A stretch of 64,000 bases of DNA from Avena insularis (Eukaryota; Streptophyta; Magnoliopsida; Poales; Poaceae), in the NCBI GenBank assembly GCA_023614405.1, contig CM042694.1, positions 113,830,685 through 113,894,684 on the forward strand. The letters run 5' to 3'. The position numbers and the translations under genes were made by a program. The notes under the pieces are model-generated. The model saw only the letters and a list, made by a program, of their open reading frames with translations. It had not been told where the DNA came from and did no database searches. Shown one piece after another: positions 11,906 to 22,796 of the stretch (within the stretch, counting starts at the first letter, position 1; every line of letters begins with the position of its first letter).

Positions 11906-12223
11906 ATGATGAGTTTTGGTAATGAACCCAAGATACATCTTCGCGGTTTCAAGCCAAATATACTCATATATGGTGGCCTAGGCCACCGACATTATTTTGT
12001 TTGGCTCGTATTCTATTTTGAGTGTTGTTTTTATTTGTTGGATCTTACTTTGTCGTTTCTTCACAGTTTGTGCCTCTTATCCCAAGCCTTTTCTCCACCC
12101 CTTGACCCTCTTTTTCCTGCTCAAGGTCACCACCTTGCCAGTCAAATTCTGGAGAGCATTTCCTGGGTATCACCGGTATTTCCGGCCGCAACCGGTACTA
12201 CCGGTCAGGGCTTAATTTTCTGA
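11906..12223 (+). CDS. Small hydrophobic ORF between pol and the palindrome cluster of element C
   Basis: A 105-codon frame starts MMSFGNEPKIHLRG and then carries a strongly hydrophobic stretch (about residues 30-60; YFVWLVFYFECCFYLLD) that could span a membrane. The corresponding place in element E (39071-39289, minus) has a frame with the similar start TSIGHEPKIYLRG followed by another hydrophobic segment. I do not recognise a family. The shared position and motif suggest a short sense-strand ORF or a conserved RNA element. It overlaps the first palindromes at its 3' end. Coding status is uncertain. Confidence 0.35.
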   Translation: MMSFGNEPKIHLRGFKPNILIYGGLGHRHYFVWLVFYFECCFYLLDLTLSFLHSLCLLSQAFSPPLDPLFPAQGHHLASQILESISWVSPVFPAATGTTGQGLIF

Positions 12224-12860
12224 AGTTGAGCTTTGACCGGTAAAACCGCTATGTCCTAAAATTCAGGTGTCATCCGTAGTTCCGGCCTCTACCCGGTACT
12301 ACCGGTCGAGAGAGGTCCCGTTAAGTGACGGGCCAGGGGGGCCTCGGGGTCATCTTCCCCACTTGCCCCCCTGACCCCAACTTAGCATCTCTCATCTCCC
12401 CAAGGAGCTCTCCATGGTGGCGCCGCCGGCCACACCGATTCCTGCCATCCCTCTTCAGATCGGCTCTGTGGGATTCTTCCCCACCTCGATCTCCCGCCAT
12501 GGACACTGGTATTTGCTCCTCTCACACTCCATTCATGGAGATCTGGCCACTTCTTGTGCTTGAGTAGGACATGCCATGTCTAGGGCCCTTCTTTGGCTAG
12601 AACTTCTTTGGGAGATCTTGGTAGGGCTAGGATTCGACTTTAGACCAGATTTCCCTAGTACATTGTCTAGATTTCAACATTGGTGCATCAAGTTTCATAG
12701 ATCTGTGATTTCTAGTCAAACTGCCCTACTCGTGCCCTGACCGGTACTATCGGTGAGGCTTGGTCGGTACTACCGACGGGGTCGTCTCACCGGTACTACC
12801 ATTGAGTGCACGACCGGTACTTCCGGTGCGCCCACGCCACCGGTAGTTCCGGCCGCCAGG
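12165..12860 (+). repeat. Palindrome cluster 1 of element C (CCGG-TACTA-CCGG type)
   Basis: Perfect 13-mers CCGGTACTACCGG occur at 12192-12204 and 12293-12305. Near copies occur at about 12283, 12741, 12765, 12790, 12814 and 12840, differing mostly at one base (TTCCGG or TATCGG in the right half). The core is palindromic around the central base. The interval sits between pol and the 3' ORF. Confidence 0.85.
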
Positions 12861-12983
12861 CGGAACTTCCGATGCACATTGTGTCTAACTATGTACTTTG
12901 TCAATCTAGTCTAGTTATTTTCCTTTTTTTCGACCTTGTGCACTTATCCTCTATTCCCTCCCTTCTATTTGCTTTCTTCTCAG

Positions 12984-13778
12984 GGCAAGGTGGTTCCCAT
13001 GGCAAATCCAAGCGGTCCCGTGCTCCTTCTCGTGGGCTGTCTGAGATTGATGAGGATGATCTTGAGGTCCTGCGCCCTTCCGACCGTCAAAGGGTCTTCT
13101 GGCGCGTCTTCTTCTGAAGGAAAAAGACTTGTTCTGGCCAGTCAAAAGAAGACCGCCTCCAGACCTGATTCAAGCAAGAAGAAGATCTCATCCTGGCCCC
13201 AACTTGCATATGAGGAGTTTCGCAAGATTGATCCCTACATTGTTCCTCGTGACCGCCTGGCTCAGGATCCTTTCTTCCACCACTATGCGTCAAGCAGAGA
13301 TCTATTCTGAGGTTTATGCTACCAAGAATAAGAATGTTGTTGCCCCCCAGAAGAACATCAATATTGCGAAGATGGAGAGCAACCCCGAGTACTTTGGTGA
13401 AGCTCTCGATATGTGCAGGCATTTTGGACTCATCAAGCTTATGCAACATCATGAGAACTATGATGAGAGGGCCATTGCTCAGTTCTACTCCACCCTCTAC
13501 TTTGATACTAACCCTTTTGATCGAACCATGAAATGGATGACTCACAACAAGTATCTATCTGCTAAGTGGTCTGAGTTTGCTACCCTTCTTGGCTACCCTA
13601 TTCAGGAAGGCCGTCGTGCCAATGGGTGGTGGGTGCATAGGGGGAAGGCCTCCAAGCCGGAAGTTCTTGAGGCCTTATACATTGAGGGCTGGGGCGTCAA
13701 TGGAAATGTTTCCCATCTTCTTCCCACCTATGACATCATGCGCAAGGTCTATCAGAACACTATTGCTCCCAAGACAGG
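12984..13778 (+). pseudogene. Element C 3' ORF, first part (env-position protein)
   Basis: A pyrimidine-rich tract ending TTCTCAG at 12977-12983 looks like a splice acceptor, and coding sequence starts immediately after it (GQGGSHGKSKRSRAPSRGL). The protein then passes through at least two frameshifts (near 13100 and 13300): an acidic/basic low-complexity region, a segment with WPQLAYEEFRKIDPYIV, and a long conserved domain with ALDMCRHFGLIKLMQ, FYSTLYFDTNPFD, MKWMTHNKYLSAKW and ATLLGYPI. It is cut at 13778 by the composite element. It resembles the plant-transposon-protein type ORF placed 3' of pol in grass Sireviruses, but I cannot assign a function. The position is that of env-like genes. 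Confidence 0.6.
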
Positions 13779-15152
13779 TGATACGTCCAAAACGTATCTA
13801 CTTTCCCGAACACTTTTGCTATTGTTTCTCCTCTAAACTTGTGTGATTTGGATGCAACTAACACGGACTGACGCTGTTTTCAACAGAATTGCCTTGGTGT
13901 CTAGTTTTTGTGTAGAAAATCAACTATCAGGAAAAATCCCGGAAAATATGCCAAAAATCCTATTTCACGAGAAGACTCTCGGAGCCAGAATACGAGACGG
14001 AGGAGGGCTGGGACCAGGCCACACCACCTAGCTGCGCTAGCCAGGCTCAGCGCCAGGGGTGGTCAGCGCCCACACCCCTCGGTCTCCCTCTTTGCCTATA
14101 AGATGCCTTCTAACCTAAAAACTCAGGGGGGTTCGATGTGTTTCCAGAAGGAGTTCCGTTCCGCCGCCACCACTAGATTCCATGAAATAGCACCAGAAAC
14201 TCCTGCACCGCCGGACGGGAATTGGAGGAGATCATCGTCATCATCATCACCATCGCTTCTCCATCGACCATCCATGTTTTCCCCATCTATGAGTGAGTAA
14301 TCCCCCGCTGTAGGCTATGGGGATGGTAGGATTGGATGAAATCGTTCATGTAATGGCATTAGATTGTTAGGGCTTGGTGCCTAGTATCTTCTATTAGTGC
14401 TTTATGACTTTGTTGCGACTTGTTATGCTTAATGCTTGTCACTAGGGCCCGAGTGCCTTGATTTCAGATCTGAACATGTTATTGATTCATTATGATAGTA
14501 TTGTTTATGGTTTTACCTCCAAGTTGTATACACACGTTGTTGTCTGGAACCAATGGCCTCGAAGTGACAGAAATCGGGATAACCGGAGGGAACGGCTTTG
14601 ATGTGAGGATCACATGTGTTCACGGAGTGTTAATGCTTTTCTCCAGTGCTCTATTATAAGGAGCACCTTAATTGCCAGTAGTTCCCTTGAGGCCCCGCTG
14701 CAAACAGGCTGGTAGGACAAAACATGTTGTGCAAGTTCTCATTGTGAGCACGTATGACTATATATGGAACACATGCCTAGGATTATCTAGTACTTGGATG
14801 CTTTATCTTATTTATCTGCAATTGCCCTATGTTCTGATTGCTATGTGAATTTTCTTGTCCATGCAACGCCCGTCCATCCATCCCTATGCCTACCGCACTC
14901 GAATCCCACTGTTTACTGCTATTGTTACTATTGTCTTTACCTTACTACTGCTGTTACTTTACTATTGCTACTACAAAATTGTTGCTACTAATAAACTGCT
15001 GTGAGAAAGATTGTTTCCAGGTGCAGCTGAATTAACAACTTAGTTGTTAAGGCTTATAAATATTCTTTGGCTCCCCTTGTGTCGAATCAATAAATTGGGT
15101 TTCACTTCCCTCGAAAATACTACGATACACCCCCTATACTTGTGGGTCATCA
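13779..15152 (+). repeat. 5' LTR of the composite element (TGATACGTCC subfamily)
   Basis: It starts TGATACGTCCAAAACG at 13779, in the middle of the C 3' ORF, and ends TGTGGGTCATCA at 15152 (1374 bp). A TATA-like box (TATAAG, 14097-14102) lies about 320 bp in. A primer site follows 11 bp downstream, so this acts as a 5' LTR. No second copy exists in the window. Confidence 0.8.
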
Positions 15153-15163
15153 AGACTATTTTC

Positions 15164-15181
15164 TGGAGCCGTTGCCGGGGA
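15164..15181 (+). other. Primer-binding site 1 of the composite element
   Basis: TGGAGCCGTTGCCGGGGA differs at one base from the tRNA-Asp-type site TGGCGCCGTTGCCGGGGA used by Athila-type elements. It lies 11 bp after the LTR end. Confidence 0.8.
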
Positions 15182-15241
15182 GCATAGCTTTATTTATCAA
15201 GTTCACTTGGATTCTCTATTGTTCGTTGTTATCCATCCATC

Positions 15242-15847
15242 ATGGGTAAGTCTCGTGATGGAAAGGTTCCTATTTTACCATCCACTACAAGAAGAGATAC
15301 GGTTCTGAACACCTATGTTGCTCTTGATTCACCATCTGTTATGAGTAAGCTCGTTACACCACCACATACACATGCTACACACACTGCTACTACTGCTGAA
15401 TCTAAAACTTTTGATACTTATGATGCTGCTTCTACTGTGCTTGATAAGAGTGGTTCATTAGGTCCTTTCCTAGATGCTACGATTGCTAGAACTATAGCTG
15501 GAAATACTGAAACTCCTAATGAAGATACTACTACACCTGTTAGTTCACCTAAGACTAGTGAGAGTTATGATATTGAAGACGGTTATGTTGAGATGACCGA
15601 TGAATTTATTAAAGAATGTAAAAACACCCATGATAAAAGCTTTTTCTGGCGCCGTTGCCGGGGAGTCAAGGACATCTTCACAAGGGGGGTCCCTCATAAC
15701 CAATCTCTTTACTTTGTTATTTTTGTTTTGCTTAGTTTACTTTTGCTTTGTTTGCTTGTTTATTTATCAAAAACACAAAAAATTAGTTTTACTAGTTTGC
15801 TTTCTTTATTAAAAACACAAAACAATGACTACTCTGGAAAATACTAA
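15242..15847 (+). CDS. Leader ORF of the composite element
   Basis: A 201-codon frame starts MGKSRDGKVPILPS 90 bp after the LTR and is Thr/Ser/Asp-rich for the first 135 residues. It then reads through the second primer-site-like sequence (about 15649-15666) into a hydrophobic tail (LYFVIFVLLSLLLLCLL) encoded by a T-rich leader. Element F has the T-rich leader but lacks the N-terminal ORF. I think only the first part is genuine and the hydrophobic tail reflects T-rich non-coding sequence. Many Athila-type elements have some short frame before gag. I recognise no domain. Confidence 0.4.
   Translation: MGKSRDGKVPILPSTTRRDTVLNTYVALDSPSVMSKLVTPPHTHATHTATTAESKTFDTYDAASTVLDKSGSLGPFLDATIARTIAGNTETPNEDTTTPVSSPKTSESYDIEDGYVEMTDEFIKECKNTHDKSFFWRRCRGVKDIFTRGVPHNQSLYFVIFVLLSLLLLCLLVYLSKTQKISFTSLLSLLKTQNNDYSGKY
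15649..15666 (+). other. Primer-binding-site-like sequence 2 of the composite element
   Basis: A perfect TGGCGCCGTTGCCGGGGA about 485 bp downstream of the first site, followed by agtcaaggacatc, the same sequence that follows the second site in element F (about 41051-41068). Confidence 0.8.
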
Positions 15848-17749
15848 GTTGTGTGACTTCACTAGCATCAACAACAATGATTTCATGAGCACACCTATTG
15901 CTCCACCTATTCCTGAAGCTACTTTCTTTGAAATAAAACCTGCCTTACTCAATCTTGTTATGAGAGAACAATTTTCTGTTATTGGTAATGAAGATGTTGC
16001 TGCTCATCTAAATAACTTTGTTGAACTTTGTGAGATGCAAAAGCATAGGGATATAGATGGAGTTATCATTAAGCTTAAATTGTTTCCTTTCTCTTTAAGA
16101 GGAAAAGCTAAAGAATGGTTGAATTCCTTAACTAGGAATAGTATTGATTCTTGGACTAAATGCAAAGATGCTTTCATTGGAAAATACTATCCTCCTGCTA
16201 AGATTATATCTATGAGAAGTGAAATAATGAAATTAAACAATTTGATAATGAACATGTTGCTCAAGCTTGGGAAAGAATGAAATCTTTGGTAAAGAATTAT
16301 CCCACTCATGGACTGACTACTTGGATGATTATCCAAACCTTTTATGCAGGATTGAACTATTCTTCAAGAAATTTATTGGATTCTGCTGCTGGAGGTACCT
16401 TTATGACCATTACTTTGGGTGCTGCAACAAAGCTCCTAGATAATATGATGGTTAATTATTCTAACTGGCATACTAAAAGAGATCCACAACGTAAGAAGGT
16501 AAATTCTGTTGAAGAAACCTCCTCCTTGAGTGATAAAATTGATGTTATTATGTCTATGCTTGTTAATGGGAAGGCTCATATTGATCAAAATCATGTTCCC
16601 TTAGCCTCTTTGGTTGCTCAAGAAGAGGAAGTTGATGTGAACTTTATAAGAAATAACAATGTTAGCAACAATGCCTACAGGAATAATTTTGGTAATAATA
16701 ATTATAGGACATATCCTCCCAACAATGGTAATGCTTATGGAAATTCCTACAAAAATTATAGGAGTGCACCCTCTGAACTTGAAGTTATGCTTAAAGACTT
16801 TATTAGTAAACAAAATGCTTTCAATAAAACTATTGAGGAGAAACTCTCTAATGCTGAAAGAAATATAGCATCATTGGCTGAAGCTCAATCTTCTTTGAAT
16901 AAAATGGTTGCTAAACCTGAAAGTATTGATAATCCCTGTGCTGCTACTAATGCCATACAAGTTAGAATTGATGAAAATGTTAGACTATTAGCTGAACTGC
17001 ATGCTAAGTGGGAAAGAGAAGATGAAATTGCTAGAAACATTAGTGTTTCTACTATCACTACCACTAGTGTTGAGGCTAGTAATAACTCTACTACTTTAGA
17101 TGATAATTATGATTTTGATCTTGATGGTTGCAATATCTCTGAAGTTATTAAGTTTCTACAAAAGCTTGCTAAAAGTCCTAATGCTAGTGCTATGAATATG
17201 ACCTTTACAAAACACATTACTGATGCTCTCATAAAAATTAAAGAAGAAAAGATGAAACATAAAGCTTCTATTCTTATAAAACAAGAAGATGGTTGGGAAC
17301 CCATCATTAATATGAAAGTGAATGATTTTGATTTCAAAGCTTTATGTGATCTTGATAGTAGTGTTTCTATTATGCCTAGAAGGATTTATGATATGCTTGA
17401 TTTGCCACCAATGGAAGATTGTTATTTGAATGTCCCACTTGATGATAATGCTAAAAAGAAACTCATGGGGAGTATTAATGATGTTCTTATTATGGTTAAT
17501 AATGCCTATGTCCCCATTGATTTCTATGTTTTGGATGTTGAATGCAATGCTTCTTGTCCTATTACTTTGGGAAGACCTTTTCTTAGAACTGTTGGTGCCA
17601 TTATTGATATGAAAGAAGGCACCATTAAATATCAACTCCCACTCAAGAAAGGTATAGAGCACTTACCTAAGAAGAGAGAAAAGATTTCTTTTGCCTCTCC
17701 TATGAAAACAAAATTTGCTCCTAATGCTTCTTCATTTGAGAACACTTGA
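15825..17749 (+). pseudogene. Gag-protease of the composite element, one frameshift
   Basis: Homologous over its full length to the intact 641-residue protein of element F. The frame from 15825 (MTTLENTKLCDF) shifts near 16230-16280 and continues from 16277 to 17749 (ends ASSFENT). In order: gag core (WLNSLTRNSIDSWTKC, FIGKYYPPAKIISMRSEI, FYAGLNYSSRNLLDSAAGG), an Asn/Tyr/Gly-rich linker at about 16650-16760 with no CCHC knuckle, a helical region, and a retropepsin-like C-terminus (ALCDLDSSVSIMPRRIYDML, then ITLGRPFLRTVGA). The active-site triplet is DLDSS, not the DLGAS usual in Athila proteases. No RT or integrase follows, so the element is non-autonomous. Confidence 0.87.
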
Positions 17750-20539
17750 ACCTTTTTCTTGCTTCTTATGCCTAACTTAAAGGCGTTAAATAAAAGTACT
17801 TATTGGGAGATAAACCAAAAGTTTTATATGAGTCTTGGAAGTTATTTCTTCAGTAATAACCTCTCATTATCCTTTTTATTTGCTTTTTGTGCCAAGAATA
17901 ACCTCTAATGAGAGAGAAGTAATGATTGGGAAAGTTGTTGTCCCGAAACAGATTTCTGTGCTTCAACGTAAAAATTCGTGTAAAATATCTGTACGTCCTT
18001 TTGAGGCATTATTTTTTGTGCTCCTGCCCCAGGTTGTTATCTAACTTTCGTTAGTTCAACACGTTTTGATTTGAGCAACAGAAGGTCTTCGAAAAAATTG
18101 TTTTTTACCTGCTGGTCTGTTTTGACAGATTTCTGCCATTATTTGCATTTGCTTCTTGTTGGTTCCTTTTTGAGTTCCTTTGGGGAATTGATCTTTTTGA
18201 GGGAAGTGCTACAGTAGCTTGTGTTTTATGGAAGTTTTATTGGTGTTGGAACTGAACCTAAAGACTTATTATCTTGAGTGCACTAATGTTGCTAATAAAG
18301 ATTGTGTGAAGTTTTGTATGAAGGAAAAATTTCAGGTGTATGGAAGGAATGATGTAATGAGATGAAGATTGTACTAAAGCTCAAGCTTGGGGATGCCATG
18401 CGTGTCACCCCAAGAAGTATCCAAGAAGTACAAGCGTCAAAGCTTGGGGATGCCCAAGGCATCCCCTTCTTCATCAATAAAAAATCCAGGTTTCTTCCAA
18501 ACACTTTATTTTTATTGTTTCATGCACAGTTGTGTTGTTCTTGGAGCGTCTTGTTTTTCATTTTCATTTTGTTTTTTCGTTTGCTTGGTTTTCTTAGTTT
18601 GCTGAATAAATTGGTTGGACCCCCTCTTTCATACATTGGTTTTCAAATAGTTTGGTTTGGATTGGAAAAAAGTAGGAAAGTTCATGCTTAAGTGGTAAAG
18701 AGAGCTTGTTTTTGGTTGTGGCCTATGCTTTGTCATGACATGCTTGATATTGTTTTGGCTTTATGCTTAGTATTATTTGATGTAGCATGACTTGTTATAA
18801 ACAATTGAGATTGCTTAATGTGCCTTTGAAGAATCATGCGTTTTTTTAGCATGTTAAAGCATAATATTGTGGTATTCTCCTTTGATGCTTTATTTGGGTT
18901 GACTTGACGCATGCTCACACCATGTTATGACTATACCAAGTCACCATAGCCTTTATGATCCTTTAGTTTTCAACTTGTAGTATCACTTTATGCTTTGATT
19001 AATGATGTTTTGTCGCTCTGCATGATTATGGCCATTGTTGCTCTCTTAGTTGGTCGCTCCCAGTCTTTTGCTAGCCTCCATAACCAAGTATGAGTTCCAC
19101 TCATGCATGCAACTCCTAAAACCAAGTTATTCTAAAGAGTCCACCATACCTACCTATTAGCATTTTCTATTCCAAGTGTATTCATGTTTTTATCTACCTT
19201 CCGAATTAAACTTGTTATGAGAAAACTAGTTATTAAAGCTCTCACGAACTTGATGGCACACTTTACTTTTCTTGCCCTTAATAAACTTGAACCATTGTGT
19301 CATCTATGTTGTATATGCTTGCACCTATATGTTGGGGATTAGCAGAACCATGATGTCATGGGGAACGCTTTCAACATTGTACTTGTACTTTGTACCTAGT
19401 TGATATCATGCTCTTTTGTCTATAGATGTCGTCGGTGTGAAATGAAAGGGGAGCTTGTAAGTCCATGGAGTTATGTATGTGTGTTAGAGAAACGCCTGGG
19501 CCGCTGGTCTAATCCATGCTATCATGGTGGAAACTTGCACCGTAACCATAATGAGCTGTCTATGAAGCATTCTTCTTATAAAAAAAGAGTCAGATATTGA
19601 GAAAAAAAGAGAAAAAGAAAAAAAGAGATATGAGAAAAGAGGAAAGAGAGAAAAAAGCACCATTTTCCCATGGTAAATAAGAAGATTGCTGAGATGCTCA
19701 TTGTCTGCTTGCCTTGTCATTTTGATATGGGGATTCTTCCGTATCATCGGGCAAGGGGTACCCCGTTGGCGGTTCTCTATGATACACATGTACTTACTAT
19801 GACAAGAACTTACCGGTAACTAAACTTGAGTAGCATGAGGAGCGGCCCTCATATTCAGGGGACATGAGATTTCCAACTTATACTTCGTCAAGCATATACA
19901 CCATAGTTTGTTCACTTTAACCTTAATCACTTCAAGATGCTTATGATAGTGGCAATGAGAGCTGAAAGGTAATAAGTACCATAATTTTTGGAAGCTCTTT
20001 ATGAAACTTGAATCCCTACTTCCTTCTATGAAGGCCTTTCTTTTACTTTTTATGTTGAGTCTCCACCTTCTATCTTTATGCATCTACTTTGAGAGCATAG
20101 TGGCCATTCTTAGTTCTATGTGCATTGTCCCAAGACTTGTTGATTGATGCATAGCTTTGATATTGCTTGTTTTAAACTATTTGTATCTAGTCATTCTTAT
20201 GAACTTTGAAGGTGTCCTATGCATTTATGTTTGCTACTCTATGAGGGACAAGCTGAATGCCACAATGCTATGTTTTCTTTATGTGAATCAAACAAACGTC
20301 TTGCAAACCATTGTTATTCATGGATCTTTTGTTTATGCCTTTTCATGTTGCAACATAGTTGCTATGTCGTATTGTTAGAACTTTGTCTATCATGCTATGT
20401 TGAAGTACTATGATCCTAGCTATCATTGTTTTACAAATACTTTGATCAAGTTTATGATGGTGCATGTCACCTCAAAAATTATTCTTTCTTTTTATCACTT
20501 ACCTACTCGAGGACGAGCAGGAGTTAAGCTTGGGGATGT
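17750..20539 (+). other. Non-coding 3' internal region of the composite element
   Basis: This 2.8 kb stretch occupies the place of pol in autonomous Athila elements but has no RT, RNase H or integrase motif in any frame. It is closely similar to 43154-45846 (element F) and to the reverse complement of 52086-54833 (element G), so it is a standard part of this non-autonomous group. It contains the paired hairpin at 18386-18466, a poly-purine GAGAAA run near 19590-19660, and ends with the tract aagcttggggatgt (20526-20539) just before the LTR. Confidence 0.8.
18386..18466 (+). repeat. Paired hairpin with internal polypurine-like motifs
   Basis: First inverted repeat: CTTGGGG (18386-18392) with CCCCAAG (18408-18414). 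Second: GGGGATGCC/GGCATCCCC around CAA (18446-18466), a perfect 9-bp stem. Both 5' arms lie in AGCTTGGGGATG, the same sequence as the polypurine tract at 20526. Copies are in F (43788-43869) and G (54160-54240). Confidence 0.8.
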
Positions 20540-20902
20540 TGATACGTTGCTAACATATCCATAATTTTTGATGTTCCATGCTTGGTTTTTATCCACTTTT
20601 TTATGTTTTGTTCCAACTTTGGAGTACTTTCTATACACTTTCTTGGACTAACCTATTAACAAGAGCCATAGTGCCAACTGCCTGTTTTCTGCTGTTTTTG
20701 GTTCCAGGAAAGTCAGAAAATGAATATTCTCGGAATTGGACGGGACAAAAGCCAAAGTCAATTTTCACCAAGGGACACAACGAGCCAGAATACGAGACGT
20801 AGAGGGGCCAGGTGGCCGCCACACCACCTGGTCGCACGGCCCAGCCTGGCCCACGCCAGGGGGTGGTCTGGCCGCCTCCGGCACCCCCTCGGCCTCCCCT
20901 TT
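20540..20902 (+). repeat. 3' LTR of the composite element, left part
   Basis: It starts TGATACGTTGCTAAC after the polypurine tract and matches the first 360 bp of the element F LTR (ATAATTTTTGATGTTCC, GAATATTCTCGGAATTGG). It is interrupted by the BARE-type element; the last five bases (ccttt) are the target site. Confidence 0.85.
20898..20902. repeat. Target-site duplication of the BARE-type element, left
   Basis: ccttt directly before TGTTGG; identical to 29779-29783 directly after the 3' LTR. Confidence 0.92.
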
Positions 20903-22783
20903 TGTTGGAGATATGCCCTAGAGGCAATAATAAATGTAGTTATTATTATATATCTTTGTGTTTATGATAAATGTTTACATTCATGCTATAATAGTATTAA
21001 CAAGGAAACATTAATACTTGTGTGATTTGTAAACTTAATTTGAAGTCCCTAGTATAGCCTCTATACTTCACTAGCTTGTTGGTTGATTGATGATTGTGGT
21101 TTCCCTATCATGAACATTGAGATGTTATCAACAACAAGATCATATTGTTAGGAGAATGATATGGTGGACATACTCCTATAGATAAGCGTAGCATAAAGAT
21201 CAAGTCATTTCAATAGTTCAATTGCTATATGCTTTCTGATACATAGTAACCTAATTCCTTCGACCATGAGATCATGCATATCACCTTTACCGGATGGATG
21301 CTTTGATGTCATCAAACACCACACCGTAACAGGGTGGCTATAAAGGTGGTATTGAGTGTTCGGAAAGTATTGGTTGAAACACATGGATCAAGAGTGGGAT
21401 TTGTCCATCCATATGACGGATAGATATTCTCTGGGCCCTCTCGGTGAAATGTCATCCAATTAGCTTGCAAGCATGTGACTGGGTCACAAGGGATCACATA
21501 TCACGGAACGAGAAAAGAGTACTTATCAAGAACGAGGTTGAACTAGGTATGCGAGATACCGACGATCATAACCTCGGATAAGTAACATATCGTGAGACAA
21601 AGGGAAATTGGTATCGTATGTAAGTGGTTCATTCGATCGCAATGTAATCGTAGAAATATGTGGGAGCCATATGAATTTCCAGATTCCTCTATTGGTTATT
21701 GTTCGGAGAAGTGTCTCGATCATGTCCGCATAATTCACGAACCGTAGGGAGACACACTTAAGGATTCGACGTTGTTTGAGTAGTTATGGTATTATGAGAA
21801 AGAGACCGAATGTTGTTCGAGTCTCGGATGGGATCCGGATATCACGAGGTGATCCGGAATGGTCCGGAGAATAAGATTCATATAAGGAAAGTCCCGCTTT
21901 GGAGTTGGGGAATGGTTCCGTGTTTTCATCGGGAACATTCTAGAAGGTCCTGAATGTCCGCACTCGGAGGGGAAGGGTACATGAATGTGTCATTACATAT
22001 TGGAATGATTGCATCATGTACTAGGTGTCTTTGCTGTCCAAAATAAAGGGTTTATTTAAATCCTAAATTGAAAAGTCAAACGGCTAGTTTGAAAGTCAAA
22101 CGGCAAGTTTTGGAAAGTGGAAAGAGGAGGAGAAGAGGAAACCGACTTGGGGAGGAGTCCCTTGGTCAAGCGCCTCCCAAGGCCGACTTGGGAGGACTCC
22201 TCCCCACGGCCGGCCCTCCCACCTATAAAGGGAGGGGCAGGGCTGCCCCTCCTAGCACACACAAGTTCCTATCTTCTACCTTCGGTTTAGAGCCGTTTTG
22301 GTTTAGAGCTTCTAATTGCTTTAGCCAACGGTTTAGAGCCTTCTAATTGGTTTAGAGCCTTCTAATTGGTGTGTCTAATTACTAGACCACTAATAGCCTC
22401 TCTCATAAGCTCCACCATACTCGCACCGGCTTAAGACGAAGCCTGGGATTTCCCTCTACTTGTACACGCCGTTGTGCCGGAATCGCGAGGAGAGTGCTAC
22501 AACCTCCGCTGGAACAAGGGAGAGGAAGGTCTTCGAGTACCGAACGTGTGACCGACTACGGGAGCGCTGCCGGAACGTGGCGCCGGAAGGATCGTCTACG
22601 CGATCTTGAGATCGGAAAGAGTACGACTACATCACCCACGAGAATCTGCTCTCGTTAACCGCTTTGGAATCTTCGAGGGTGAGTTCCTCTATCGACTCGT
22701 TGCTACAATCTAGTAGATAGATCTTGGCTTGTTTGTTTGTATGCGATAGAAAATTTTTGTTTTCCATGCTACGAACCCCCACA
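20903..22783 (+). repeat. 5' LTR of the BARE-type element
   Basis: 1881 bp, TG...CA. A TATA box (TATAAA, 22224-22229) lies in ACCTATAAAGGGAGGG and is followed by repeated TTTAGAGC units (22288-22370). Differences from the 3' LTR are rare in the first 425 bp, then mostly 1-4 nt insertions or deletions, most of them in the GC-rich section around the TATA box and downstream. Confidence 0.93.
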
Positions 22784-22784
22784 G

Positions 22785-22796
22785 TGGTATCAGAGC
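22785..22796 (+). other. Primer-binding site of the BARE-type element
   Basis: TGGTATCAGAGC, the complement of the initiator tRNA-Met 3' end, two bases after the LTR. Confidence 0.93.

Noticed and set aside
15164..15181. tRNA-like sequences at retroelement primer sites (also 22785, 40976, 55741, 63197)
   Set aside because: Only 12-19 nt complementary to tRNA 3' ends and always beside an LTR; no cloverleaf or A and B boxes, so these are primer-binding sites, not tRNA genes.
17750..20539. Hidden pol or host gene in the 2.8 kb non-coding region
   Set aside because: Checked for RT, RNase H, integrase and other motifs in all frames with none found; the homologous regions in F and G also lack any shared frame.
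21526..22346. ORFs in the BARE-type LTRs (also 28476-29339)
   Set aside because: Positions fall in LTR sequence, and indels between the two LTRs change the frames.
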